Source of the DNA: an uncultured Finegoldia sp. | GTDB taxonomy: Bacteria; Bacillota; Clostridia; Tissierellales; Peptoniphilaceae | Length of the DNA stretch: 36,465 bases | Assembly: GCF_900766215.1 (NCBI RefSeq) | Contig: NZ_CAAFUQ010000025.1 | Location: forward strand, 1 to 36,465 | Direction: 5' to 3' | Part shown: piece after piece, positions 23,493 through 33,142 of the stretch | Position numbering within the stretch: the first letter of the stretch is position 1 | How the letters are laid out: each line of letters begins with the position of its first letter | Position numbers and translations under genes: made by a program | Notes under the pieces: model-generated | Told to the model about the DNA's origin: nothing | Databases searched by the model: none | Seen by the model: only the letters and a program-made list of their open reading frames with translations

Positions 23493-24311
23493 ATGAATTA
23501 CATTTATTTAATTAATGAACATTATCCCTTATTAACAAAATCGGAACGAAAAGTTGCTGATTTTATTCTTAACTCTGGAGAATCTATTATTTACAGTACT
23601 ATGAATGATATTAAAACAAAAGCGAATGTTGGCGATGCAACAATCATTCGCTTTTGTCAAAAACTTGGATTTTCTGGTTTTTCTGATCTAAAAATTGAAA
23701 TTGCTAAAGAAGATTTTAGCAAAAAAAAAGAACAACCATCTAGTGGTAAATACCACGATGAAGTTGCTAAAAGTTTGATTGAAGTACTTCAGTCTACTTC
23801 TTGTTTAATTAATGAAGAAAAATTAACAAAAGCAATCCAACTTATTAATCAAGCAAGCAGCCTATATATTTTTGGTGTAGGATCTAGTGGAAATACTAGT
23901 CTTGATTTGGAAAGTATGTTTTTGAGGGTAGGAATACAAGCTAAAGCTGTATTAGATCCTCATTATCAAGCTCAAGTTGCTTCTTTGTTAACAGATAGAG
24001 ATTTAGTTATTATCTTTTCTTTATCTGGAAAAACAAAAGATACTTATGACTCATTAAAAATTGCAAAAAATAATGGAGCAAAAATACTTGCTATAACGAA
24101 TTATATTCATTCACCGATAGGAAAATCTGCAGATTTAGTTTTACAAACAGCAATCGAAGAATTTTTAAATGGTGGTTCTTTAGCTGGAAAAATTTCACAA
24201 CTTTATATTTGTGATTTGTTAGTACATGAATATGAACAAAATAACAAGATTAATTCATTGGATTTAAGAGAAAAAGTCTTACGTTCAATTATTGATAAAA
24301 GAATTGAGTGA
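23493..24311 (+). CDS. RpiR-family regulator of the nan/amino-sugar operon
   Basis: The start is ATG 23493, with AGAGGAG upstream. An upstream GTG at 23454 overlaps the TATAAT (23457-23462) and is not the start. The protein has 272 residues: an N-terminal HTH_6 domain (KSERKVADFILNSGE, then NVGDATIIRFCQKLGFSGFS) and a C-terminal SIS sugar-phosphate domain (LYIFGVGSSGNTSLDLESMF and LVIIFSLSGKTKDTYDSLKI). It is divergent from nanE, as with NanR regulators of sialic acid/ManNAc loci in Gram-positives, so it probably senses ManNAc 6-phosphate or GlcNAc 6-phosphate. Confidence 0.88.
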   Translation: MNYIYLINEHYPLLTKSERKVADFILNSGESIIYSTMNDIKTKANVGDATIIRFCQKLGFSGFSDLKIEIAKEDFSKKKEQPSSGKYHDEVAKSLIEVLQSTSCLINEEKLTKAIQLINQASSLYIFGVGSSGNTSLDLESMFLRVGIQAKAVLDPHYQAQVASLLTDRDLVIIFSLSGKTKDTYDSLKIAKNNGAKILAITNYIHSPIGKSADLVLQTAIEEFLNGGSLAGKISQLYICDLLVHEYEQNNKINSLDLREKVLRSIIDKRIE

Positions 24312-24336
24312 TAATTTAGAATTAGTTATTAAAAAA

Positions 24337-24384
24337 GCAACAAGATTATACTACATAAACAATATGTAATATGTATCTTGTTGC
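24337..24384 (+). terminator. Terminator of the rpiR-type gene
   Basis: GCAACAAGAT (24337-24346) pairs perfectly with ATCTTGTTGC (24375-24384). The run after it is weak in T, so efficiency may be moderate; it may serve both strands. Confidence 0.6.
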
Positions 24385-24533
24385 CTCTATTTATTTAGCA
24401 TTATTCCTCAAATTTATTTGATGGATATCCTACAATTTAACAAGCTCATCATACTATTTGCCTTAATAATAGGGGATATATGGACATAAAAACGAATCGT
24501 TTTTTTATTTTGTATACGGTTAGCCGAGAAAGT

Positions 24534-25772
24534 TCATTTTCTGTTAGTTATATAAGATAGCATTAAACAACCACCACTTAATAACAATAAATAAATAATC
24601 AAAGCCTGTATTCTATGAAAACTAGAAATCAAAGAAAAAATACTCATAACCAATGGCGCCATCATCACCAAGATAGAATTAATTAACCCAACAGAAATAG
24701 CTAATTGTTGGGAATCTACAGAAGTCATTAACCAGCCAGACAATTTGGGCGTACTTACACCAACCAAAAAGCCAATAATGGCCAATCCACTCAAAATAAC
24801 AACAAAATTCTCATAAAAACAACTAATTAGAAAAATGATAATAAAAAGATTCAAGCATAAAACAACAGTAGCTAACTGAACTTTTTTAAATAAAGGTACT
24901 CCAAACAGACTCCCCATGGCTAAAGAAAGTGTTAGTACTGCTCCAGTTAACGCAACGGTAAAGCTATAGTTACCAATGATCATTTTTGTTTTTTCTACGA
25001 ATATGATTTGTAATAACGGTAAAAATGCAGCCAATAAGCCATTGATTATTCCCACTTGAAAAACCATTTGAAATAGCTTGGGTTGATATCTGATTTGATT
25101 GATTGCCTTTTTCAAAGAATGCCAATACGATTGTCTTTCTATTTTCTTCCTTGCGCCATCTTCTTCATTTGTTGCAACAGAAGAGGTATCCATAGATTTT
25201 TGAATAAACAAAAAAATCACACTGACTAAGAAAAAACTTATTGCATTAAGATACGCTAGTCCAGAGTATGAAACAAGTGCTAGCAGTGCCGCCCCTAAAA
25301 ATTGTGCAATAAAACGAATGATTTGACCAAAACTGTTAGTTAAGCCCAACGCTTCCTCTAACTCGTCATTTGTACAAATTCTACGAATAATCGGAATTCT
25401 TAAACTGTTGCTGAATGTTCCAAAACAATCAGACACAAAATTAATACTAATTGTCACACAGATAATAAGCCATGCTTGCCATGAACTGGCAAACAAAATA
25501 CCTACAAAACAATATAGTATCCCACGAATAAACCCACTCACTATAAGCCATTGAAAACGATACTTTGTCTGATCTGAAAAGTAACCTGAAAGACTTTCTA
25601 GTAAATTAGGTAGTGTTTCTAATAAAGCAATAATTGAAATAATTAGAGAATATTGTTTTAACTGACTAGCGTACGTAACTAGTGCCAAATAAAATAACGA
25701 ATCTCCTGCAATAGATAGAACATTTGCCAACGAGAGTTGACGAAAAATTTTATTTTTTCTGAAAACATTCAT
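24534..25772 (-). CDS. MFS transporter (efflux type)
   Basis: A 412-residue protein with about twelve hydrophobic helices and a central cytoplasmic loop (near residues 195-225, basic and acidic). The N-terminus FRQLSLANVLSIAGDSLFYLALVTYA and the later LPNLLESLSGYFSDQTKYR resemble macrolide-efflux-like (MFS_3/MefA-type) exporters. The substrate is unknown. It is transcribed divergently from an Rgg-like regulator 89 bases away and is probably its target. GGAGGGGGA precedes the ATG; TATAAT lies on the minus strand at 25798-25803. Confidence 0.8.
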   Translation of the reverse strand: MNVFRKNKIFRQLSLANVLSIAGDSLFYLALVTYASQLKQYSLIISIIALLETLPNLLESLSGYFSDQTKYRFQWLIVSGFIRGILYCFVGILFASSWQAWLIICVTISINFVSDCFGTFSNSLRIPIIRRICTNDELEEALGLTNSFGQIIRFIAQFLGAALLALVSYSGLAYLNAISFFLVSVIFLFIQKSMDTSSVATNEEDGARKKIERQSYWHSLKKAINQIRYQPKLFQMVFQVGIINGLLAAFLPLLQIIFVEKTKMIIGNYSFTVALTGAVLTLSLAMGSLFGVPLFKKVQLATVVLCLNLFIIIFLISCFYENFVVILSGLAIIGFLVGVSTPKLSGWLMTSVDSQQLAISVGLINSILVMMAPLVMSIFSLISSFHRIQALIIYLLLLSGGCLMLSYITNRK

Positions 25773-25861
25773 TTGATTTCTCCCCCTCCTAGCAGTTATT
25801 ATAAGAAAAAAGGAAAAAACAACAGGGAAATTGTCGTATTTGACTAAAAAGGAGGAACTTT

Positions 25862-26731
25862 ATGAACACTATTGGAAAACAACTGAAAATCGAACGAAAA
25901 AATCGGGGCCTAACACAAAGTGAAATGTGCCAACCCATTCTTTCAACTTCCTATTATGCCAAGGTTGAAAAGGGGTATCATAAGATTGCAGCTGAGGATT
26001 TACTATCTATTTTGAAACAAAACAAAATCGATGTAATAGATTTTTTTATTTCACTTGAAAAAAAAGGTGCCACAGACATCTCTTATGAACAATTAATTCA
26101 TTTAGCATGGAGTGAGGCTCACTTAAAACAAGATATACCTAAATTACACCGCTTAAAAAAATCGGTTGATCATAATCAAGTGATGTCAAAAAAACAAAAA
26201 GCATTACTTTTAGCACTCCTCGATTTATCAATTGCTGGGCTCTCCGATAGTTTAATTTCTATGCCTCCTGATACTAAACAATTATTACAAAACTATTTAT
26301 TCACGCTACCAACTTGGAATAAATTAAAATTATCTGTTTATGGAAATGCACTCCGAGTTTATACTATTGAAAGTAATCAATTATTCATTAACAGTATCTT
26401 AAAAAAAGAACTTACTTCTTATACGCTTTCTAATCGATGTATTATTTTAACAATTCTCTTAAACTTTATTAGTATATGTATTGAATCAAATCAAGATAAA
26501 TTAGCTTCTAACTATCTTGAATTCATCAATAGAGAAACCTCTTTTCCAGAGAATTTTTTTCAAAAAACTCTTGGTCACTACTTTACTTTATTGCTATTAG
26601 CCAGACAAAATAAGCAGATTCCTATGGAAGAATTAACAGCTATCTACAAAGTTTTAACACTTACTGGTTTGTCCCAATACGCAACAGAACTAGAAATTTT
26701 TTTTAAAAATCATACCTCTATTGTCAATTAA
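25862..26731 (+). CDS. Rgg/GadR/MutR-family transcriptional regulator
   Basis: A 289-residue regulator. An N-terminal XRE helix-turn-helix (residues 6-60; LKIERKNRGLTQSEMCQPIL and STSYYAKVEKGYHKIAAEDL) is followed by an all-helical TPR-like domain typical of Rgg proteins, which bind short peptides. AAGGAGG lies before the ATG. The divergent MFS gene is the likely target. No small pheromone-like open frame is evident next to it, so the ligand may be encoded elsewhere or the protein may not be peptide-responsive. Confidence 0.8.
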   Translation: MNTIGKQLKIERKNRGLTQSEMCQPILSTSYYAKVEKGYHKIAAEDLLSILKQNKIDVIDFFISLEKKGATDISYEQLIHLAWSEAHLKQDIPKLHRLKKSVDHNQVMSKKQKALLLALLDLSIAGLSDSLISMPPDTKQLLQNYLFTLPTWNKLKLSVYGNALRVYTIESNQLFINSILKKELTSYTLSNRCIILTILLNFISICIESNQDKLASNYLEFINRETSFPENFFQKTLGHYFTLLLLARQNKQIPMEELTAIYKVLTLTGLSQYATELEIFFKNHTSIVN

Positions 26732-26842
26732 GTAGATAAGAACTAATTTAAAAAATCGAATTTTTTGAAGAGTATAGCACTACCTTGATATTCAATGTTC
26801 TAGAATTAGTATTGGATTTTTTTGTATAGTCGTAAAAAAATA

Positions 26843-26878
26843 CCCCAAATAATTAGACATGGTATCTAATACTTGGGG
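26843..26878 (-). terminator. Terminator of the MucBP surface-protein gene
   Basis: On the minus strand CCCCAAGTATTAGA pairs with TCTAATTATTTGGGG (two mismatches), followed by TATTTTTTT. It lies between convergent genes. Confidence 0.8.
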
Positions 26879-26918
26879 CACTATTACGTTGTTTGTAATT
26901 AAAAAAATTATTAATCCC

Positions 26919-28705
26919 TTATTTGTCTTGCTTTAGCCTTTTAATAACAAATACAACAGTAAAACCAACAAAACTAACTACAAGCAAAGCCGAACCCAAT
27001 GTATTTAATACTAAATTATTATTAAATCCTGTTCTAGGCAAAGATTTATCAATCTTTTTTCCTGTAGAAGTATTGTCCATTTTAACGCTATCATTTACCT
27101 TATTTTCTTCTTTAAATTCAGTATTCGATGTTTTGTTAATTTTAGCTTTATTCTCTTCTTTTAACACATCAATTTTTTTATATACGTAAACTATCTCTTG
27201 ATCATTCTCTGTAAATACACCAGAAGCATTTCCCGTTAACTTTTCAAATTGATAACCGTCAAATGTTTTTTGCTCAGTAGAATACTCCTTACCTACAATG
27301 TCTGTCTTAGTAATAGGATCAATTAATTGATTTCCCTCTTCATCCATATAACGAACTGTTATCGTTGATTGTTTTACAGGAGGAGTTACAATTTTCTTAT
27401 ATACATAAACGATCTCTTGATCACTCTCTGTAAATACACCAGAAGCATTTCCTGTTAACTTTTCAAATTGATAACCGTCAAATGTTTTTTGCTCAGTAGA
27501 ATACTCCTTACCTACAATATCTGTCTTAGTAATAGGATCAATTAATTGATTTCCCTCTTCATCCATATAACGAATTGTTATTGTTGACTGTTTTGTAGTC
27601 GGGTAAGTCACCGTTACCTGTTTATCATCAGTAACTGTCAATAGATGCATGGGTTTTTGTGGAGTGGTTGAAGTCTCTCCTGTATCGGGGTTTAAGTAAA
27701 CTTGATCATAGTAATAATTAAGATCTCCTTGCACAGTTGTATTTATAATTCCTTGCTGATTAGGTATTTGTGCCACACTAAAAGTCTTTTCTTCTCCACT
27801 TTTCAAATTAAATGCTGGAAAATCGATATCGGATAAAGTTATGTTTTCAAGATCACTCGTACCGTCATTTTTAACTGTGTAGGTTACAGTAATTTCTTTA
27901 TTTGGATTACTTATTTTTTGTTCTGTTGTCATATCAAGTTTTATAGAAGCATGAGGAATTAATCCTAGATTTGCTATTGCATAACTGTGAACATACGGAT
28001 TTTGAGTATCATTACTTTCAGTAAATGTTCCATCTAAATTGTAGTAACCACTGACTGTTTGGAGAGGAGCTTTATTATCAAAGTAATAGAAACCATCTGC
28101 TGAAAATTGTGAACTATTAACAATACTTGCTTTATTGGATTCAGTAATAGTTAACCATTTTGGTAGTTGACTAGGATTAATGTAAATGTAATTAATGTAT
28201 GAGCTATCTTCGGGTACATTTTGAGCAATCCAGTTAGCTAAATTTAGGTTCCCAAAACCTGTTCTGTATGGTACTTCTGCATTATCCATAAGCGGATTAG
28301 CATCAGAAAATTGCTTTGAAACACTTTCGTACTCCGTCCAATCATCTGTTTCCATAGCTTTATCTGTTATTTCCGACCAATCTTTATTTAAATTCTGCTT
28401 TACCCATGCTGACTTAGGCTCAATAACAGCTGTAGCAGAATTAATAGGGGTTGTAGTAGATCCAGCATTCAAATGATTATTTCCTAGATAATCAAATCCT
28501 ACCGTCAAATCCTTATTTGTAAAGGCTAGTTTATCAAAATGAATAGCAGGTGCTGACGGTTCATTTTGGTCTTGTATTCCATTGCCATTTAAATCAAACC
28601 AAATACGTGAACCATAGATAGGCAGAGTATCATCTGCAAATGCAGTGATTGCCATTCCCCCAAACGCAAAAATACATACTACTCCGAAAAGTATTTTTTT
28701 ATCAT
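26919..28705 (-). pseudogene. LPxTG-anchored MucBP surface protein, start out of frame by one base
   Basis: The long intact frame (26919-28655, 578 residues) begins inside the signal peptide. The expected start is ATG 28705, five bases after GGAGG. From it, an A7 tract (28694-28700) shifts translation to a stop after eight codons. With eight A the product would begin MIKKILFGVVCIFAFGGMAI, a typical signal peptide ending TAFA-DD. The mature part has an SdrD-B-like motif (WFDLNGNGIQDQNEPS), a DUF11-like CARDB region near 240-300, two nearly identical 68-residue MucBP repeats (355-422 and 428-495), and LPRTG at 539-543 with hydrophobic span and KRLKQDK tail. A mucus- or host-surface adhesin anchored by sortase A. 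The state may be phase-off, a true mutation or a sequencing error. Confidence 0.85.
27171..27593 (-). repeat. Two tandem MucBP repeats, 219-bp period
   Basis: 27390-27593 and 27171-27374 encode 68-residue units that differ at two residues (Ile/Val and Ser/Asn). A five-residue spacer (VTPPV) makes the period 73 codons. DNA identity is very high, including synonymous positions, so the copy number could change by recombination. Confidence 0.9.
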
Positions 28706-29210
28706 TTCTTCCTCCTTGAAATTATATTTTATTTTGTTTTTAACCCTAATTACATAGAATATACACAAATTAAGAAATTTTTTCAAATTATAAAAACTAC
28801 CTTAAAAAACAACATAAAGAGCAATAGACATAATAACTTTAAGATAGTAGTAATTTATTTGAATATCACTATTATCCCCTAAATTAAAGTATACCCATAA
28901 TTTACAAAAGATTGTTCTAAATATATAAAGAAAAAGTCAAAAACTTTTAAGTTTCTGACCTCAATTGTTTTTAGTTGAAAATGCATCTGTCACTTTTCTT
29001 TTTAAGTGGCAAAATAATTTGTTGTTAAATGGCAAATGGCTCCTATGTCAATACTCCGAACAAAAAAGTCGAAAGAAATTCTAAATAGCTGTTAAAAGTG
29101 AAAAATGAGAGAACGGGGTGGATCAATGAATATAAATTAGATCATACGTTTATCCATTAACAAAAAGAAGACGCACTTCGCTTGATGAATTGATTTTAGG
29201 AGGAAGTAAT
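28706..29210. other. Intergenic stretch upstream of the surface protein and DUF3955 genes
   Basis: Apart from the ribosome sites of the two flanking genes I see no gene. GTCAAAAACTTTTAAGTTTCTGAC near 28936 is a small imperfect stem. A frame at 28649-28882 (plus) overlaps the surface-protein start and has no ribosome site. Confidence 0.4.
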
Positions 29211-29501
29211 GTGAATAATATGACTGAAAAGTTAATCCAGGATGGCAGTAAGACAAGACGAGCAAAACTAAATATGATTACCACATTGATTGGGAGTTTT
29301 CTACTATTTTTTGGTTTTGCCTGTTTTTTCATCAAAATGAATTCAGTAGAATATGTTGATGCAGCTGGCATTTTACACGAAAATTTTTACCTTTTACCGA
29401 TTGGATTTCTTTTCCTTTTTGCGGGAATGATTGTCTTTTTAGTCACAGGGATTAGATTTATCATAGAGCTTGTTCGGATAAAGGCAGAGCAAACAAAATA
29501 A
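29211..29501 (+). CDS. DUF3955 small membrane protein
   Basis: The start is taken at GTG 29211, seven bases after AGGAGG; a longer reading to 29190 would place the ribosome site inside the gene. 96 residues with two membrane helices: LNMITTLIGSFLLFFGFACFF, a short outer loop with VEYVDAAGILHENFYLLPIG, and FLFLFAGMIVFLVTGIRFII. The loop and second-helix pattern (VD..G.LHE.F.LLP.G) is the DUF3955 signature. The function is not known. It stands alone. Confidence 0.75.
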   Translation: MNNMTEKLIQDGSKTRRAKLNMITTLIGSFLLFFGFACFFIKMNSVEYVDAAGILHENFYLLPIGFLFLFAGMIVFLVTGIRFIIELVRIKAEQTK

Positions 29502-29568
29502 ATAAAAGAGCGGAAAAAACGTTTGATCTAATCGAATTTTTTCTATCAAAAACATAGGCAAAAAGGAT

Positions 29569-29618
29569 TTGGGACAAACACTCATGAGATCGATCGCTCT
29601 CATGGATGTTTGTCCCAA
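29569..29618 (-). terminator. Long hairpin, terminator of the bgl operon (GGGACAAA-type repeat)
   Basis: TTGGGACAAACA (29569-29580) pairs with TGTTTGTCCCAA (29607-29618), and CTCATGAG/CTCATG extends the stem. On the minus strand TCCTTTTT follows. GGGACAAA hairpins are a common intergenic repeat type in enterococci and streptococci. Confidence 0.7.
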
Positions 29619-29702
29619 TCGCTTTACGTATGAGATAAAAAATTTTCCTACCTATATTTTTTCAAAGCCATTTTTCTTTTTCTTCTTGCTACTTTTCAGG
29701 AC

Positions 29703-31163
29703 TTATACTTTTTCTCCGTTAGAAGCAATCACTTCTTTATACCAGTAGAATGAATCTTTGCGATAACGCTCTAAACTGCCTTTTCCTGTGTCATCTTGAT
29801 CGACATAAATAAACCCATATCGTTTTGACATTTGCGATGTCCCACAACTAATTAAGTCAATGCACCCCCAAGGAGTATACCCCATCAAATCAACGCCTTC
29901 TTTCACTGCTTCACGCATTTGCTGAACATGCTTACTCATGTAGTCAATTCGATAATCATCATGAATCTTCTTATCTTCGGTTAATACATCCTTTGCTCCC
30001 AATCCATTTTCACATACAAATAATGGTTTTTGAAAACGATCATACAACTTAATTAAAGAAATTCTCAACCCAATTGGATCGATTGGCCAATCCCACTGTG
30101 ATAACTCTAAATACTCATTTTTAATTGGACTGTCAAATGTTCCCGCTAACTTAGATGCATCCTCTCTTGCTTCAGCCACGTGAGACATATAGTAACTGAT
30201 CGCAACAAAGTCTACTGTACCGTTTTTTAAAATTTCAGCATCTTCTGGTTCAATATCAATTGTCAAATTATTTTCAGCAAAATAACTGTAAATATAACTT
30301 GGATAATAGCCACGCGCTTGAACATCTGGATAGAACATATTCAGTTGATTAGATTTTACTGCCTGTAACTGATCTTCTGGCTTCGTCGTATGAGCATATG
30401 CTTCGATTTGATTGATCATACAGCCAATTTCAACATTAGGGACAATTGCTTTCGCCGCTTTTACAGCTAATGCACTAGCCAAAAACTGATGATGAGATGC
30501 TTGGTAAGCAGCTTCTAACGAATTTTCCACCAAATCTTCCAGAACTCCAGCTCCAGTGTATAAACTGTTTAAATTCATATTCATTTCATTAAATGTAATC
30601 CAATAACGGACTTTGTTTTTGTATCTTTCTAAAATAACTTTTGCATATTTTTCAAATAAAGAGACCAGTTCTCGGCTAATCCAGCCATTATATTTTTTGG
30701 TTAACTCAATTGGCATTTCATAGTGAGACATTGTTACTAGAGGTTCGATACCATACTTAGCGCACTCATCAAAGACCGCATCATAAAATGCTAATCCTTC
30801 TTCATTCGGTTCATTTTCTAAACCAGTAGGAAAAATTCGCGCCCATGAAATCGATAGTCTGAAACACTTAAACCCCATCTCAGCAAACAACGCAATATCT
30901 TCTTTATAATGGTGATAAAAATCAATCCCCCAACGTTTTGGAAATAGATACTTCTCAGAATGCTTTGTATACTCTTCTAATTCACTTGACGTAACATTAA
31001 ACGTAAAATTGTTCACCGTCCCAGAAGCATAAGGATCTTTATATGCTGCAAAGTCGGAAGTAGACAATCCTTTTCCTCCCTCTAAATAGGCTCCTTCAAT
31101 TTGATTGGCCGCTGTAGCGCCGCCCCATAAAAATCCCTTTTTAAATCCTTGATTTGCGTTCAT
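29703..31163 (-). CDS. bglA: 6-phospho-beta-glucosidase (GH1)
   Basis: Hydrolyses phosphorylated beta-glucosides (cellobiose, arbutin or salicin type) imported by the upstream PTS. 486 residues of GH1: FLWGGATAANQIEGAYLEGG at the N-terminus, WITFNEMN with acid/base Glu, PLFVCENGLGA with nucleophile Glu, and MSKRYGFIYVD, the phosphate-binding Ser-Lys-Tyr motif that separates 6-phospho enzymes from plain beta-glucosidases. It starts 21 bases after bglP with GGAGAAA upstream. Last gene of the licT-bglP-bglA operon. Confidence 0.94.
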   Translation of the reverse strand: MNANQGFKKGFLWGGATAANQIEGAYLEGGKGLSTSDFAAYKDPYASGTVNNFTFNVTSSELEEYTKHSEKYLFPKRWGIDFYHHYKEDIALFAEMGFKCFRLSISWARIFPTGLENEPNEEGLAFYDAVFDECAKYGIEPLVTMSHYEMPIELTKKYNGWISRELVSLFEKYAKVILERYKNKVRYWITFNEMNMNLNSLYTGAGVLEDLVENSLEAAYQASHHQFLASALAVKAAKAIVPNVEIGCMINQIEAYAHTTKPEDQLQAVKSNQLNMFYPDVQARGYYPSYIYSYFAENNLTIDIEPEDAEILKNGTVDFVAISYYMSHVAEAREDASKLAGTFDSPIKNEYLELSQWDWPIDPIGLRISLIKLYDRFQKPLFVCENGLGAKDVLTEDKKIHDDYRIDYMSKHVQQMREAVKEGVDLMGYTPWGCIDLISCGTSQMSKRYGFIYVDQDDTGKGSLERYRKDSFYWYKEVIASNGEKV

Positions 31164-31184
31164 ACTTTATTTCTCCTTTTTTAT

Positions 31185-33056
31185 TTATTGAATACACATC
31201 ATTAATCTTGATGTTTTTGATTCTACATTTTCATCGCCTGTAATAATAATATCTAGAAATTCTGCACTATTAGTGACAATAACCATTGTTGTTTCATCGT
31301 ACCCTTTATCAACAATTTCTTTCAGGTTGTACCTAAGCAAAGGTTGCCCTTTGTTTATCGTTTCTCCCTCTGAAACAAATCGCTCAAAATATTTTCCTTG
31401 TAAATTTACCGTATCGATTCCTACATGAATCAACACTTCCGCCCCCTTAACCGAACGCAACCCGATCGCATGATTTGTTGGAGTGGTCATGGTGATCTCA
31501 CCATCAAAAGGAGCATAGATCGTATCCCCTAATGGTTTAATTGCTACCCCTTTTCCCATCATTCCACTAGAAAAAGTCTCATCAGAAACAGCTTCTAAAG
31601 GAATTAAACTCCCTTTCATAGGCGAAAAAATCTCAATAGGTTGGTTCGATTCTTGTGGAATTGACTTTAGACTAGATGTCTTTTTATCCGTTGTTTCCTC
31701 CTTTTCATCTTCTTCAAATCCCCAAAGCATAGTCAAAACGAAAGAAACAACAAAACTTGCAATGTAACCGATCACAGCATAAATAAAATTATTGGAGTTT
31801 TTCATAATATAGGTTGGTAATGCTGTAATACCAGGAATTGAAAATGCGGTTGCTTTTACAGCGAAAAAACCAAAAATTGTTCCGCCGACCCCGCCTCCAA
31901 TTAAAGAAGCATAGAAAGGTTTTTTCAAGCGTAAAGTAACTCCATAAATTGCAGGTTCAGTAATGCCAAAGACTGCTGGAATAAACGTTGAAAATGCCAA
32001 AGACTTGGTTTCTGCCCTTTTTGATTTGAGAGAGACCCCTAAAACAGCCCCAGCTTGTGCACTATTGGCGACCAAATTCATCGGTAGCAACATAATGTCA
32101 TACCCAAACTTTTGAAGACTGGCAAATGTTCCAGGGAAAAAAGCATAGTGCATTCCTGTCAAAACAATTAGAGGCATTAGTCCTCCCATTAACAGTCCTG
32201 CTAACGGTCCTGTGACATTAAATAAAGTTGTAAAGATTTGTTCCAAATATTTACCTAAAAAATTACCTAGCGGAGCAACGAATGCTAATAAAATCGGTGC
32301 TGTAATCAATAACGATAACATTGGACTAAATACAATATTAACCGTTTTAGGAACAATTTTATCCATCCATTTATTCACAACGCTCAATAACAAAACACCT
32401 AAAATAATAGGCAGTACAGTAGAAGAATAGTTATTTAATGGAATCGATAGTCCAAACATTGATAGTGGGCTTGCACCATCTGCTGCACCATTTACTAATG
32501 TTGGATACATTAACATTCCCGCTAAAGCCACTGCTAATGATTCTTTGGTCTTAAATTTACGCGCTGCAGTCATAGCTACTAAAAATGGCAAGAAATAAAA
32601 GACTCCATCAGATAATACATTTAATACTGCATATGATGAACTTTCCACAGACAACCAGCCAAAAACGACAAACAGAGCCATCAACCCTTTAATTAAACCA
32701 GAACCAATAATTGCGGGCATTAAAGGGGTAAAAATACCGCTAATGACATCAAAAATAGTATCTAAGACATTCATTTTTTTCTTGTTATCCGTTGTCTTTT
32801 CTTTATTTGAGTTCGCTAATTGCTTATCAATTTCCTGAAAGACCTCTGCTACTTTAGCACCGATGATTATTTGATATTGACCTCCACTAAACTGACTGCC
32901 TATCACCCCATTTAATTGATTAATTTCTTTCATGTTAACCTTTGCATCATCCAACAGATTAAATCTCAAACGTGTAATACAATGCCAATTTTGAGAAATA
33001 TTTTCGCTCCCACCTATGAGAGTAATTATTTGTTGCGCTAACAGTTGATTTTCCAT
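31185..33056 (-). CDS. bglP: Beta-glucoside PTS EIIBCA permease
   Basis: A complete three-domain permease of 623 residues. EIIB at the N-terminus has NWHCITRLRF with the phospho-Cys; EIIC from about residue 105 has IFTPLMPAIIGSGLIKGLMA and FGITEPAIYGVTLRLKKPFY; EIIA at the C-terminus has VLIHVGIDTVNLQGKYF with the phospho-His. It imports and phosphorylates aryl-beta-glucosides or cellobiose. AGGAGGGAAAG precedes the ATG. A terminator with an overlapping RAT-like sequence lies in the gap after licT, so expression depends on LicT antitermination. Confidence 0.94.
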   Translation of the reverse strand: MENQLLAQQIITLIGGSENISQNWHCITRLRFNLLDDAKVNMKEINQLNGVIGSQFSGGQYQIIIGAKVAEVFQEIDKQLANSNKEKTTDNKKKMNVLDTIFDVISGIFTPLMPAIIGSGLIKGLMALFVVFGWLSVESSSYAVLNVLSDGVFYFLPFLVAMTAARKFKTKESLAVALAGMLMYPTLVNGAADGASPLSMFGLSIPLNNYSSTVLPIILGVLLLSVVNKWMDKIVPKTVNIVFSPMLSLLITAPILLAFVAPLGNFLGKYLEQIFTTLFNVTGPLAGLLMGGLMPLIVLTGMHYAFFPGTFASLQKFGYDIMLLPMNLVANSAQAGAVLGVSLKSKRAETKSLAFSTFIPAVFGITEPAIYGVTLRLKKPFYASLIGGGVGGTIFGFFAVKATAFSIPGITALPTYIMKNSNNFIYAVIGYIASFVVSFVLTMLWGFEEDEKEETTDKKTSSLKSIPQESNQPIEIFSPMKGSLIPLEAVSDETFSSGMMGKGVAIKPLGDTIYAPFDGEITMTTPTNHAIGLRSVKGAEVLIHVGIDTVNLQGKYFERFVSEGETINKGQPLLRYNLKEIVDKGYDETTMVIVTNSAEFLDIIITGDENVESKTSRLMMCIQ

Positions 33057-33077
33057 ATTCTTTCCCTCCTAAGAACG

Positions 33078-33136
33078 AGAAAAAGCCCAAACGAAAAAAT
33101 TCCGTTTAGGCTTATGCTCTGTTCAGATAACACACC
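33078..33136 (-). promoter_or_regulatory. RAT-like antiterminator and terminator between licT and bglP
   Basis: On the minus strand GGTGTGTTATCTGAACAGAG (from 33136) resembles the ribonucleic antiterminator consensus. Its 3' end (AAGCCTAAACG, 33103-33113) is also the 5' arm of a terminator, with CGTTTGGGCTT (33083-33093) and a T-run. The overlap makes the two folds exclusive, the LicT/BglG switch. Confidence 0.65.
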
Positions 33137-33142
33137 TTTATG

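Noticed and set aside
24487..24505. AAAAACGAATCGTTTTT as terminator of the MFS gene
   Set aside because: The stem has no loop to speak of and is too short to call with confidence.
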